A DNA stretch of 64,000 bases from Melghirimyces profundicolus (lineage in GTDB: Bacteria > Bacillota > Bacilli > Thermoactinomycetales > DSM-45169). The notes beneath the pieces are model-generated. The model was not told the origin of the DNA, searched no databases, and saw nothing but the letters and a program-made list of their open reading frames with translations. This document shows, in pieces, positions 8,653-16,840 of this stretch (its first letter is position 1; each line of letters starts with the position of its first letter). The position numbers and the translations under genes are program-made. The DNA lies in contig NZ_QBKR01000007.1 in assembly GCF_003054245.1 (NCBI RefSeq), positions 62,001 through 126,000 of the forward strand, read 5' to 3'.

Positions 8653-8675
8653 GTACTCCGAAGCAGGTGACCCCC

Positions 8676-10778
8676 ATGTACTTCACATCCAGGGAAAGAA
8701 ACCTCCTCCGTTTACTGACCGGCCAGGCACGCGTCTGGACCGTGGAAGAGTTGGCGGAAGCCCTCGGCGTCAGCCCGCGAACGATCCACCGGGATCTCGC
8801 GGGTTTGGAGACCACGCTGGACGGCTTCGGCCTTTCCTTGCGTAAACAGGCGGGAGTGGGGGTTTCCCTGCAAGGAGATCCCGCCGGTGTGGAGTCGCTT
8901 CTTGCCGCCCTTACGGATTCTCAGGAAACGGACTACACACCGGGGGAACGGGAAGCCTATCTTCTCTGTACCCTGCTGGAAACCTCGGAGCCGGTCAAAC
9001 TGGCGGCCCTTGCGGGGGACCTCGGAGTGTCGCCCGCCACGGTCAGCCAGGATCTCGACCGTGTGGAAGCGTGGTTGAAATCCTTCGGCCTCACCCTGGT
9101 CAAAAAGCGGGGATGGGGCATCCAGGTCATCGGCGGGGAAAAGGGCCGCCGGGCAGCGATGCGGAGTCTCCTTGCCGAGCATTTTGACGAAGGGGAAATC
9201 CTGGGACTCCTGAAACGATCCATCACCCGTAAATCCCCGGACCACTCCGATCCCGTCATGGAGCGGCTGTTGGGGTTGGTGGAAAGAGAGAGACTGGCCC
9301 AAGTGGAAGAGGCGGTGAAAGAGGAGATCGGAAACCTGCCGTATTCCATGGCGGATACCGCCTATATCGGCCTGGTGGTCCATTTGGCCTTGGCGCTGGA
9401 ACGGATCGAAAAGGGGGAGACCCTTGAGTTCGATCCAGAAATGCTGGCACACATGGCCGGGACAAAGGAACAGGAGGTGGCGGAGAAGATCGCCGCCCGA
9501 TTGAGCGCTGTTTTCGGTTTGCCGTTTCCGGATTCGGAGATCGCCAATATCGTGTTGCATTTGCGCGGGGCGAAGCTGGGAAGCGACGAAGGGTATTGGT
9601 TCCGGGAGCGTTCCGGAGCGGTGATCGGGGAGACCCGGGAATTGATCCGGCGGGTCGGGCAAGCCATGGGTGTCTCCCTGACGGAGGATCCCTCCCTGCT
9701 GCAGGGACTGCTGGCCCACCTGGAACGGGCCGTCTATCGGCTGGAAGAAGGCCTGCCGATCCACAACCCGCTCCTTCCCCGCATTGAAAAGGATTATCCG
9801 GCGCTGTTTGATGCGGTGGAAAAAGCGATGGCGGAAATCTTCCCTCAGCACCGGATCCCCCGTGAAGAAATCGGTTATCTGGTGATGCATTTCGGGGCCG
9901 CTCTGGAGAGAAAGCGTCGCGGCCGTCCCCTCAGGGCTCTCGTGGTTTGCGCCAGCGGAATCGGAACATCCAAGCTGCTTGCCAGCCGTCTGCAGGCGGA
10001 GTTTCCGGAGATCACCGGGGTGGATACCGCATCGTTGTTGGAATGGCAACGGAAGGAGCCCCGAAACTACGATCTGATACTCTCCACCATCCCGCTGGAG
10101 CTGGAGGAAGGGGAATACATCCGCGTCCATCCCTACCTGACGAAACGGGATGTCTCCCGGATTCGGACCCGTCTGGAACAGAGGGGACGCGGAGAGTTCC
10201 AACGGCCGTCGCCGGAGCCAACCGGAGACACCGCCGATACCCAAGCTGTCCTGGAAGCGATGGAGCGGGTCCGGGAGGCGGTGGAGTGTACTCTCATGAT
10301 TCTCCGCGGTTTTTCTTTGACGCGGATTCCCGCCGCCTCAACGCTCCCGGCCGTATTGGAGACGGTCTGCGAGCGGCTGGCAGCCGAGGGGGTGCTTCGC
10401 GAGCCCGCTGTGGTGATGGATCAGCTCCTGGCACGGGAGCGGTTGGGGGGGCTGGGGATCCCGGGAACGGAACTGGCACTCTTTCATGCACGGGCCGATG
10501 AAATCTCCCGTCCATCCTTTACCATCTATGACCTGGAACGGCCCATCGATGTGGAAGGGATGGACGGGAGAAAGATGCGGATGACCGGCCTGCTGGTGAT
10601 GCTTGGGCCGGAGAACGGGGTGGACGTCATCCCGGACCTGCTGAGCCGGATCAGCGCTCTCATCGTCGAATCTCCGGCGATTTTCCAATCCAAGGACGAA
10701 GACCGGATCCGTGGATTCCTGACGGAACAACTCCACCGGACTCTGTTTGAAAAGATTGAGGAACAAAGGAAGGTGTAA
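8676..10778 (+). CDS. mtlR: Mannitol operon activator MtlR
   Basis: A 700-residue PTS-controlled transcription activator. Two N-terminal helix-turn-helix units are visible (WTVEELAEALGVSPRTIHRD and LAALAGDLGVSPATVSQD). Two PTS-regulation domains follow (about 190-395, including the H-rich motifs VVHLALALER and YLVMHFGAALER). Next come a IIB-like domain with CASGIGTSKLL near 420 and a C-terminal IIA-like domain. Phosphorylation by HPr and by the mannitol PTS is known to tune MtlR in Bacillus and Geobacillus. ATG at 8676 is chosen because AGGTGA lies six bases before it; GTG 8667 is an alternative. The gene is second in the operon, as in G. stearothermophilus. Confidence 0.95.
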   Translation: MYFTSRERNLLRLLTGQARVWTVEELAEALGVSPRTIHRDLAGLETTLDGFGLSLRKQAGVGVSLQGDPAGVESLLAALTDSQETDYTPGEREAYLLCTLLETSEPVKLAALAGDLGVSPATVSQDLDRVEAWLKSFGLTLVKKRGWGIQVIGGEKGRRAAMRSLLAEHFDEGEILGLLKRSITRKSPDHSDPVMERLLGLVERERLAQVEEAVKEEIGNLPYSMADTAYIGLVVHLALALERIEKGETLEFDPEMLAHMAGTKEQEVAEKIAARLSAVFGLPFPDSEIANIVLHLRGAKLGSDEGYWFRERSGAVIGETRELIRRVGQAMGVSLTEDPSLLQGLLAHLERAVYRLEEGLPIHNPLLPRIEKDYPALFDAVEKAMAEIFPQHRIPREEIGYLVMHFGAALERKRRGRPLRALVVCASGIGTSKLLASRLQAEFPEITGVDTASLLEWQRKEPRNYDLILSTIPLELEEGEYIRVHPYLTKRDVSRIRTRLEQRGRGEFQRPSPEPTGDTADTQAVLEAMERVREAVECTLMILRGFSLTRIPAASTLPAVLETVCERLAAEGVLREPAVVMDQLLARERLGGLGIPGTELALFHARADEISRPSFTIYDLERPIDVEGMDGRKMRMTGLLVMLGPENGVDVIPDLLSRISALIVESPAIFQSKDEDRIRGFLTEQLHRTLFEKIEEQRKV

Positions 10779-10783
10779 GCAGA

Positions 10784-11221
10784 ATGAACGATGACATCCT
10801 GAACGAAAAAACCGTGCTCCTGAACGCCCGGGCGGAAGATAAAGAAGAAGCCATTCGTCTGGCGGGCCGCTTGCTCGTCGACCAGGGGTACGTGGAGCCT
10901 TCCTATATCGACAACATGATCGAACGGGAAGCATCCCTCACCACGTACATCGGGAATTCCGTGGCCATCCCCCACGGGACGGAAGAAGGAAAAGCCAACA
11001 TCCGCCGATCGGGCATCTCCATTGTCCAATTGCCCGAAGGTGTCGATTTCGGGGACGGGCAAACGGCCAAAATCGTGATCGGCATCGCCGGAAAAAACGG
11101 CGAACACATGGAGATTCTCTCCCGGATCGCCCTGGTCGCCTCGGACGAGGCGAACGTGGCCAAAATGGTGGAGGCCGGGTCCAAAGAGGAGCTCCTCTCC
11201 ATGTTCCAAGGGGGGAGCTGA
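10784..11221 (+). CDS. mtlF: PTS mannitol transporter subunit IIA
   Basis: A 145-residue soluble phosphotransfer protein. It accepts phosphate from HPr on His64 in SVAIPHGTEEGK and passes it to the IIB cysteine of MtlA. Length and the PTS EIIA-2 fold pattern (N-terminal DKEEAIRLAGRLLVDQGYV) are normal. It begins five bases after mtlR, with AAGGAAGGTGTAAG as ribosome site, so it is co-transcribed. Confidence 0.95.
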   Translation: MNDDILNEKTVLLNARAEDKEEAIRLAGRLLVDQGYVEPSYIDNMIEREASLTTYIGNSVAIPHGTEEGKANIRRSGISIVQLPEGVDFGDGQTAKIVIGIAGKNGEHMEILSRIALVASDEANVAKMVEAGSKEELLSMFQGGS

Positions 11222-11223
11222 GG

Positions 11224-12387
11224 ATGCGGGCGGTCCATTTTGGTGCTGGAAACATCGGGCGGGGATTCATCGGTGCCCTGCTCAGTCACTCCGGATACCA
11301 CGTGTGCTTCGTCGATGTCCGGGCTCCATTGGTGAAGGCGCTGAAAGAACGGGGGAGCTATTCCGTCCGTCTGTTGGGAGAACGGACCGAAAGGATGGAT
11401 GTGTCGGGGGTCACCGCCCTCGACAGCCGGACGGAACCCGAGCGGGTGAGAGAGGCGGTGGCTGCGGCGGACATCGTCACCACGGCCGTGGGTCCGACCG
11501 TTTTGAAAAAGGTCGCGCCGCTGATCGCAGAGGGTTTGCGCCTGCGGCTCCGCCGGAATGAGGTCCCGCTTAACGTCATCGCCTGCGAAAATATGCTGGG
11601 CGGTTCCACCATGCTGAAGAAGGAAATTGCCGCTCATCTGTCCCAAGAAGAGAGGGAGTCCCTGGAACACAGGATCGGATTTCCCGACGCCGCCGTCGAC
11701 CGGATCGTTCCCGTCCAGACGGGGACGGATCCCCTGGAAGTGACGGTTGAACCCTTTTATGAATGGATGGTCGATCGCAAAGGGGTCCGGGGAGAAATCC
11801 CGCCCATCGAGGGGATCACCTATGTGGAGGAACTCACCCCCTACATCGAACGGAAACTGTATACGGTGAACACCGGCCATGCCGTCTGCGCCTATACAGG
11901 GCGGCTCCTGGGACACGAAACCATCCGGGATGCGATGCGGGATACCCGGGTGGAGAAGATCGTCACCGGCGCGCTGGAGGAAACCGGAGTCCTGCTGGTT
12001 GCCAAACACAGCTTCAGCGAAGAGGGGCACCGGGACTACATCACCCGGATCATGGAGCGATTCTCGAACCCCCGCCTCACCGATCCGGTCGCACGTGTCG
12101 GCCGTTCCGCCATCCGTAAACTGAGACCGACGGACCGCCTCGTGGGTCCCGCCCTCCAGCTGACGGACCACGGTTTGGAACCCCGTTATCTGGCCGCCGG
12201 AATCGCTGCAGCGCTCTTCTTCGATGACGGGAACGATCCGGAAGCAGTGGAATTGCAACAACTCCTGGACCGCAAAGGCATCGCGGGAACGCTGCAAACG
12301 ATTGCCGGGATCCCACCGAATTCTTCCCTGACTCGATTGGTTTCCGAGCGATACCGGGAGTGGGAAGGGGAAAAGGAGAAAGCTTGA
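11224..12387 (+). CDS. mtlD: Mannitol-1-phosphate 5-dehydrogenase
   Basis: A 387-residue enzyme that oxidises mannitol 1-phosphate to fructose 6-phosphate with NAD+, feeding glycolysis. The N-terminal Rossmann motif HFGAGNIGRGFIG is at residues 4-16, and the family helix ENMLGGSTMLK follows near 120. The catalytic lysine region is TVNTGHAVCAYTGRLLG (about 215). It starts two bases after the mtlF stop with GGGGGGAG as ribosome site. It is last in the operon, followed by a terminator. Confidence 0.96.
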   Translation: MRAVHFGAGNIGRGFIGALLSHSGYHVCFVDVRAPLVKALKERGSYSVRLLGERTERMDVSGVTALDSRTEPERVREAVAAADIVTTAVGPTVLKKVAPLIAEGLRLRLRRNEVPLNVIACENMLGGSTMLKKEIAAHLSQEERESLEHRIGFPDAAVDRIVPVQTGTDPLEVTVEPFYEWMVDRKGVRGEIPPIEGITYVEELTPYIERKLYTVNTGHAVCAYTGRLLGHETIRDAMRDTRVEKIVTGALEETGVLLVAKHSFSEEGHRDYITRIMERFSNPRLTDPVARVGRSAIRKLRPTDRLVGPALQLTDHGLEPRYLAAGIAAALFFDDGNDPEAVELQQLLDRKGIAGTLQTIAGIPPNSSLTRLVSERYREWEGEKEKA

Positions 12388-12405
12388 CGCTTCACACGGT
12401 TGTAA

Positions 12406-12527
12406 CACCCCAAGGGCACTTCCTGAGGGAACGCCTTCAGGCCATGTTTCAACCACCTCGCAAGTTCAGGGGTGTGTCATCTCAAGCTTCCTTCCATTCT
12501 GTCATGGATGGAAGGAGGTTTTTTTTG
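12406..12527 (+). terminator. Terminator region of the mtl operon
   Basis: A perfect stem CCTTCCAT (12490-12497) with ATGGAAGG (12508-12515) is followed by AGG and a run of eight T. Upstream, ACACCCC (about 12406) and GGGGTGT (about 12475) could pair over about 60 bases and enclose a smaller CCTGAGG/CCTTCAGG hairpin, so the transcript end may be more structured than a simple terminator. Confidence 0.75.
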
Positions 12528-12667
12528 TATTTTTGACGGTCTCATGTGACCCGGTGCAATGTCTGGACAGCACACTGGCTTGCGAAAAGAAAAAACTTTT
12601 GCAAACATTTCGATTGTGATATAAAGGAAGTGGAAAAACGACCCATTTCGACAGAGCGGAGGAGCCT

Positions 12668-14197
12668 ATGTACGCCAAACTTTACAGCAGTTCGGTCTTG
12701 GGGATCGATGGATATATCGTCGAAGTGGAAGTGGATATCTCCAACGGCCTGCCGACCTTTGATCTGGTCGGGCTGCCGGATTCCGCTGTGAGGGAATCCC
12801 GGGACCGGGTGCGGGCGGCCGTCAAGAACAGCGGTTGCCAGTTTCCGCTCCAACGGATCACCACCAACCTGGCCCCGGCCGACCTGAAAAAGGAAGGGTC
12901 CAGCTTCGATCTGGCCATTGCCGCGGGGGTGTTGGCCGCGAGCGGACAGGTGCCGGAAAAGGGATGGGAGAAGACGCTGTTTCTGGGGGAGTTGGCTCTG
13001 GACGGGATGTTGCGTCCCCTGAGCGGGGTGCTGCCGATGGTGATGGCGGCGATTCGGGCGGGATTTACCCGGGTGCTTCTGCCGGTGACCAATGCACCGG
13101 AGGCCCGGTTGGTGAAGGGGATGGAAGTGATTCCCGTCTCTTCGCTCCAGGAGACGATGGCTTATCTGCGGGGAGAATGGGAACCCCGGGATGGGGAAGA
13201 AGCCACGGGGTGGGAAGAGGAGGAGCCGAGCCCCGATGATTTCGCCGACGTCCGGGGTCAGTCCCACGTGAAACGGGCGATGGAAGTGGCCGCCGCCGGC
13301 ATGCACAACCTCCTCTTCATCGGGCCGCCGGGGTCGGGAAAAACGATGCTGGCCCGACGGATTCCCTCGGTCCTTCCCGAGATGACGATGCAGGAGTCCC
13401 TGGAAGTGACCAAGGTGTTGAGCATCGCCGGCCAACTGAGCCGGAAGGGGAAGCTGGTCACCCGCCGGCCCTTCCGTTCGCCCCACCACACCATTTCCCA
13501 AGCCGGTCTGGTGGGCGGGGGGTCGACGCCCAAACCCGGGGAAGTGAGCCTGGCTCACCGGGGTGTGCTTTTCCTCGACGAGATGCCGGAGTTTTCCAAA
13601 GGAGCCTTGGAAGTGCTCCGCCAGCCCCTGGAGGACCGGGAAGTGACCGTCGCCCGCGCCCGGGCGGTGCTCACCTTTCCGGCGGAATTCATGCTGGTCG
13701 GTTCCATGAACCCCTGTCCCTGCGGCTACTTCGGTTACGAGGAAGATCGCGCCTGCACCTGCACCCATCCGCAGGTCCGGCGCTACCGCTCCAAGCTCTC
13801 CGGTCCCTTGCTCGACCGGATCGACATCCACGTGGAAGTCCCCCGGGTGGACTATTCGACCCTCACCTCGACGGAGAAGGGGGAGCCCTCCCCCGTCATT
13901 CGGGAACGGGTGGCCCGGGCCCACGCCATCCAGTCCGAACGCTACCGGGGCACCTCCATCCTGCACAATGCCGCCATGCCGCCGGCTTCCATACGGGATA
14001 ACTGTCAACTCAACCGGGACTCCCGGGATCTCCTGAGGCAGTCCTTCGACACCCTCGGCCTCTCCGCCCGCGCCCACGACCGCATCCTGAAACTGGCCCG
14101 CACCATCGCCGACCTGGAAGGCAAGGACACCATTGACACCGCTCATGTGGCCGAGGCGATCCAGTACCGGACGCTGGACCGGAAATGGTGGGAGTAG
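12668..14197 (+). CDS. comM: YifB/ComM family Mg-chelatase-like AAA ATPase
   Basis: A 509-residue protein with the three-part ComM layout. Residues 1-170 are a ChlI-type domain (SSSVLGIDGYIVEVEVDIS, GLPDSAVRESRDRVRAA). An AAA+ core follows with Walker A GPPGSGKTML near 216-225 and Walker B GVLFLDEMPEF. The C-terminal Mg-chelatase-like domain carries NPCPCGYFG and the cysteine-rich ACTCTHPQVRRY. ComM is a hexameric branch-migration helicase that helps integrate transforming DNA in naturally competent bacteria. Start ATG 12668 follows AGCGGAGGAG. It is apparently monocistronic. A 29-base piece identical to its Walker A region occurs at 18603-18631. Confidence 0.94.
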   Translation: MYAKLYSSSVLGIDGYIVEVEVDISNGLPTFDLVGLPDSAVRESRDRVRAAVKNSGCQFPLQRITTNLAPADLKKEGSSFDLAIAAGVLAASGQVPEKGWEKTLFLGELALDGMLRPLSGVLPMVMAAIRAGFTRVLLPVTNAPEARLVKGMEVIPVSSLQETMAYLRGEWEPRDGEEATGWEEEEPSPDDFADVRGQSHVKRAMEVAAAGMHNLLFIGPPGSGKTMLARRIPSVLPEMTMQESLEVTKVLSIAGQLSRKGKLVTRRPFRSPHHTISQAGLVGGGSTPKPGEVSLAHRGVLFLDEMPEFSKGALEVLRQPLEDREVTVARARAVLTFPAEFMLVGSMNPCPCGYFGYEEDRACTCTHPQVRRYRSKLSGPLLDRIDIHVEVPRVDYSTLTSTEKGEPSPVIRERVARAHAIQSERYRGTSILHNAAMPPASIRDNCQLNRDSRDLLRQSFDTLGLSARAHDRILKLARTIADLEGKDTIDTAHVAEAIQYRTLDRKWWE

Positions 14198-14448
14198 GGC
14201 GACCGCGGCGGAGGGGGGAGAGCACGGCTGGGGAAAGAAGCCCGGTAATTGGAATACGATGTAGAAAAGCGGGATCCATACGATCGGGGTTTTGCGTATG
14301 TATGGCGGACGGGAAGAACGTACAGGAACACAGTCGGTGGCGAAGGGATTTGGCACGGGTCGAATATTTCTGTGAGAGCGCACATAAACTCAGGAGGTTT
14401 TTGTGAAGGGAATAGAAAAAACGCTGTGTAGTGTGACACCTTTGTGAG

Positions 14449-14830
14449 GTGAAATCATTGCGCTTATTTAAGCAATGGGCAGGGTTTCTTGGAGGGGGGT
14501 TGGAATTGTTGTCAGTATCTTTTGGTGGAATGAGGATTTTACCCGTTTTTTTGGGGGAAGGGTGGAAGACATAGGTTGGACGATGTGGATGAAGCTGGGG
14601 ATGGGAATGATCGTGACGTTTATTATCTCTCGTTATGCTTGGTACTGTCCTTTATTCCATTTTCCGCTCGCTTTATCGTCTTTTTCACAGCTGCGTTTGC
14701 GGGGCTGCACTTCGCCCAAGAACTTTGGTACCCGTCTTTCTTCTTGTTTTTTATGGTGGGTGTTTTGGACTTTATTCAATTATTGAGGGATGCGGTACTA
14801 CTAGACCTGACTGAAGGGGTGAAACAATGA
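14449..14830 (+). pseudogene. Decayed small membrane-protein gene(s)
   Basis: Protein-like sequence moves through three frames. A frame from GTG 14449, after GAGGT, gives a 41-residue stretch (RLFKQWAGFLGGGLELLSVS) ending at TAG 14572. A second frame from about 14584 reads MWMKLGMGMIVTFIISR. The third, to TGA 14828, reads FIVFFTAAFAGLHFAQELW and FFLFFMVGVLDFIQLL. Together these resemble one membrane protein with two frameshifts, or two or three tiny genes. The final TGA overlaps the next ATG (ATGA), a relic of an operon. Confidence 0.4.
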
Positions 14831-15168
14831 AACCGCTTGTCGATCCGAATACGATCCACGCAGAGAAGCCTTCTCCGGAGGAATATCCGGTAAAGGTGTT
14901 GGATGAACCGATGAACGATCTGTTTCGACACAGGAACATGGTCCATGGAAGCTCCAAGAAACCGGATCCGGACAACCCTTATGTTCAACGAGGGTTGAAG
15001 TTTGGACTCATTTACCTGATGGTGGTTTTAGGAAATGCGAGCGGGAATCCTCCCCATTTCAATGGGGCAGATGAAAGTGAGCGCACCACAGGCATTCCCT
15101 TCGGTCATCGGACGAGGGGGGTATTAACCCCCTCGCAAGTCCGACAATCTGATCAGACCATATGTTAA
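14827..15168 (+). pseudogene. ORF cut by the IS200/IS605 left end
   Basis: The frame starts with ATG 14827, which overlaps the upstream stop. It encodes a charged N-terminus (DPNTIHAEKPSPEEYPVKVL) and a short hydrophobic end (LKFGLIYLMVVLG). After about residue 72 the reading enters the insertion element and runs to a chance TAA at 15166. The native C-terminus seems lost. I do not recognise the family; gene order suggests it worked with the small membrane protein before it. Confidence 0.4.
15113..15135. terminator. Hairpin in the left end of the IS element
   Basis: CGAGGGGG and CCCCCTCG flank a short GTATTAA loop. It lies between the element's left end and tnpA, where many IS200/IS605 elements have a structure that blocks outside transcription. 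There is no long T run. Confidence 0.45.
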
Positions 15169-15218
15169 AGAGAACTCGCTTGAAATATAGCTAATTCCCA
15201 TCATTTTCGCTATACTAC

Positions 15219-15638
15219 ATGTATGGGAAAAGAGAACATCAAGCATGCAAGAACCTGTGTCTATACGTCAATTATCATATCGTTTGGTCCGTCAAATACC
15301 GCAGAAAAGTACTGGATGCGGAAATCGAATCCTATCTGAAAAAGCTTTTTCAAGAAATCGCGGAAGAAAAGGGTTTTAAAATTGTCATGATGGAAGTGGG
15401 TGAGAAGGATCATGTCCATGTATTTGCTTCCGCTCATCCAAAGGTGGCCCCCTCGTACATAGTCAAGATGCTAAAAGGAATCTCTGCCCGAAAATGTTTC
15501 TTAAAATTCCCTCATCTAAAGAAGAGGCTTTGGGGAGGACATCTCTGGAACAGTAGTTTCTACATCGAAACCATCGGTTCCATCTCAGAGGATACCATCC
15601 AAAGATATATCAAAAACCAAAAGAAAGGGGGAGACTGA
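15219..15638 (+). CDS. tnpA: IS200/IS605 family transposase TnpA (Y1 HUH)
   Basis: A 139-residue single-strand DNA transposase. The HUH metal motif is in EKDHVHVFASAHP and the catalytic tyrosine in the late helix TIQRYIKNQ. The N-terminus CLYVNYHIVWSVKYRR is the conserved first strand. Length is normal, so it may be active. The last base of its TGA is the first base of the tnpB ATG (TGATG), giving coupled translation. It cuts and joins the element ends during peel-and-paste transposition. Confidence 0.93.
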   Translation: MYGKREHQACKNLCLYVNYHIVWSVKYRRKVLDAEIESYLKKLFQEIAEEKGFKIVMMEVGEKDHVHVFASAHPKVAPSYIVKMLKGISARKCFLKFPHLKKRLWGGHLWNSSFYIETIGSISEDTIQRYIKNQKKGGD

Positions 15639-16726
15639 TGCTTCGCACCTACAAATTCCGGTTATATCCAAAGCCGGAGCAACAGGAAAGGATCGACTTC
15701 ACCTTGGAACGGTGCCGATTGTTGTATAACCGTTTGCTCGACGAGCGGATTTACGCATACCGAACAGAAAAGAAAACGCTGACTTATTATGAACAAAAGA
15801 AGACTCTGCCGGAGCGAAAAAAGGCCATTCCAGTATTAAAGGAAGTTTACTCGCAAGTGCTGCAAAATGTAGCCGAACGGCTGGACAAAGCATACAAAGC
15901 TTTTTTCAAGCGTGTACAAAGCGGAGGAAAAGCGGGATTCCCCCGATTTAAAGGGGAGAACCGCTATCATAGTTTCACCTATCCGCAAAGCGGATTCTCC
16001 GTGGAGGGGAAATATTTGCATCTGTCCAAAATCGGAGAGGTTCGAATCCGCTTGCATCGTCAAGTCACCGGTACCATCAAGACCTGCACCATCGTCAGGA
16101 AAAACGGGAGGTACTACGCTTGTCTCACCGCAGAACAAGCTCTTAAACCCTTGCCGAAAACGGGGAAGGAAGTCGGTGTGGATCTGGGAATCAAGCACTT
16201 AGCCGTTACATCCGATGAGCAGTTTTTTGCCCCTTCCCAACAATTGCGCAGATCGGAATGGAGACTGAAACGGCTCGGGCGGCTCGTATCCAAAAAGAAA
16301 AAAGGTTCCCATCGCAGGAAAAAGGCGATCCGTCTTCTTGCCAGAATGCATGAGAAAATCGCGAATCAGCGGAAGGATTACGCGCATCGGATCAGTCATG
16401 AGTGGGTGTTGCGATACGATTTGATCGCCTTTGAAGATCTGAACGTGCAAGGGATGATCAAGAATCATCACCTGGCGAAAAGTATTGTGGATGCGGGATG
16501 GAGGCAACTGGTTCAATACACGACTTACAAGGCTGAGAGTGCTGGTAAGCGTGTGGTCCAGGTCAACCCCCATCAAACCAGCCAACGATGCGCAAGCTGT
16601 GGTGAAATCGTCAAAAAAACATGGGTCGAACGGGTCCATCGTTGCCCCTTTTGTGGCTATGTACAGGATCGGGATGTCAATGCGGCCATTAACATTCTAC
16701 AACTGGCAAGACAAAAAGTTTCTTAA
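15638..16726 (+). CDS. tnpB: RNA-guided endonuclease TnpB
   Basis: A 362-residue TnpB of the IS605 type. The RuvC catalytic triad is complete: Asp in GVDLGIKHLAV, Glu in IAFEDLNVQGM and Asp in YVQDRDVNAAINI. The zinc-ribbon cysteines are present (CASCGEIVKK... CPFCG). The N-terminal helix-turn-helix region starts LRTYKFRLYPKPEQQERI. TnpB is the ancestor of Cas12 and cuts DNA using an omega-RNA made from the element's right end. With all key residues intact this copy should be active. Confidence 0.94.
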   Translation: MLRTYKFRLYPKPEQQERIDFTLERCRLLYNRLLDERIYAYRTEKKTLTYYEQKKTLPERKKAIPVLKEVYSQVLQNVAERLDKAYKAFFKRVQSGGKAGFPRFKGENRYHSFTYPQSGFSVEGKYLHLSKIGEVRIRLHRQVTGTIKTCTIVRKNGRYYACLTAEQALKPLPKTGKEVGVDLGIKHLAVTSDEQFFAPSQQLRRSEWRLKRLGRLVSKKKKGSHRRKKAIRLLARMHEKIANQRKDYAHRISHEWVLRYDLIAFEDLNVQGMIKNHHLAKSIVDAGWRQLVQYTTYKAESAGKRVVQVNPHQTSQRCASCGEIVKKTWVERVHRCPFCGYVQDRDVNAAINILQLARQKVS

Positions 16727-16840
16727 CACTTGATCAGGCCAGGAACTGGCCTTCGTGGAGAGTGCGGCAGGAGTCGGCTCGATGAAACGAGAAGCTCGCC
16801 ATTTCAATGGCGAGAGGTTCACGGACAAAGATTTTAATAG
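16727..16840 (+). ncRNA. Probable omega-RNA (reRNA) 3' part and guide
   Basis: TnpB guide RNAs overlap the tnpB 3' end and finish at the right end of the element, and the flanking DNA acts as guide. Here the scaffold would include the CAGGCCAGGAACTGGCCT hairpin just after tnpB and the terminal CTCGCC...GGCGAG hairpin ending in GGTTCAC at 16822. The guide would start at 16823 (GGACAAAGATTTTAATAG), inside the symporter gene. This comes from known ISDra2-type behaviour; I have no expression evidence. Confidence 0.5.

Larger units (their letters stand above)
15035..16822 (+). mobile_element. IS200/IS605 family element (tnpA-tnpB)
   Basis: The element carries tnpA and tnpB in one overlapping unit. 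Near both ends lies a hairpin with the same core, CCATTTCAATGG: 15047-15070 on the left and about 16792-16813 on the right. Such subterminal hairpins are what TnpA recognises in single-stranded DNA. There is no terminal inverted repeat or target duplication, as expected. The right end is placed at GGTTCAC (16816-16822); the left end is less certain, near 15035. A further left-side hairpin at 15113-15135 may block read-through. Confidence 0.8.

Noticed and set aside
8712-10244. A 510-residue minus-strand frame opposite mtlR
   Set aside because: Composition is that of an antisense frame in GC-rich DNA, and mtlR carries all its expected domains on the plus strand.
10903-12456. A 517-residue minus-strand frame opposite mtlF and mtlD
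   Set aside because: No motif or ribosome site; mtlF and mtlD are unmistakable on the other strand.
12542-14383. A 613-residue minus-strand frame opposite comM
   Set aside because: Pro/Gly/His-rich shadow of comM, with no recognisable domain.
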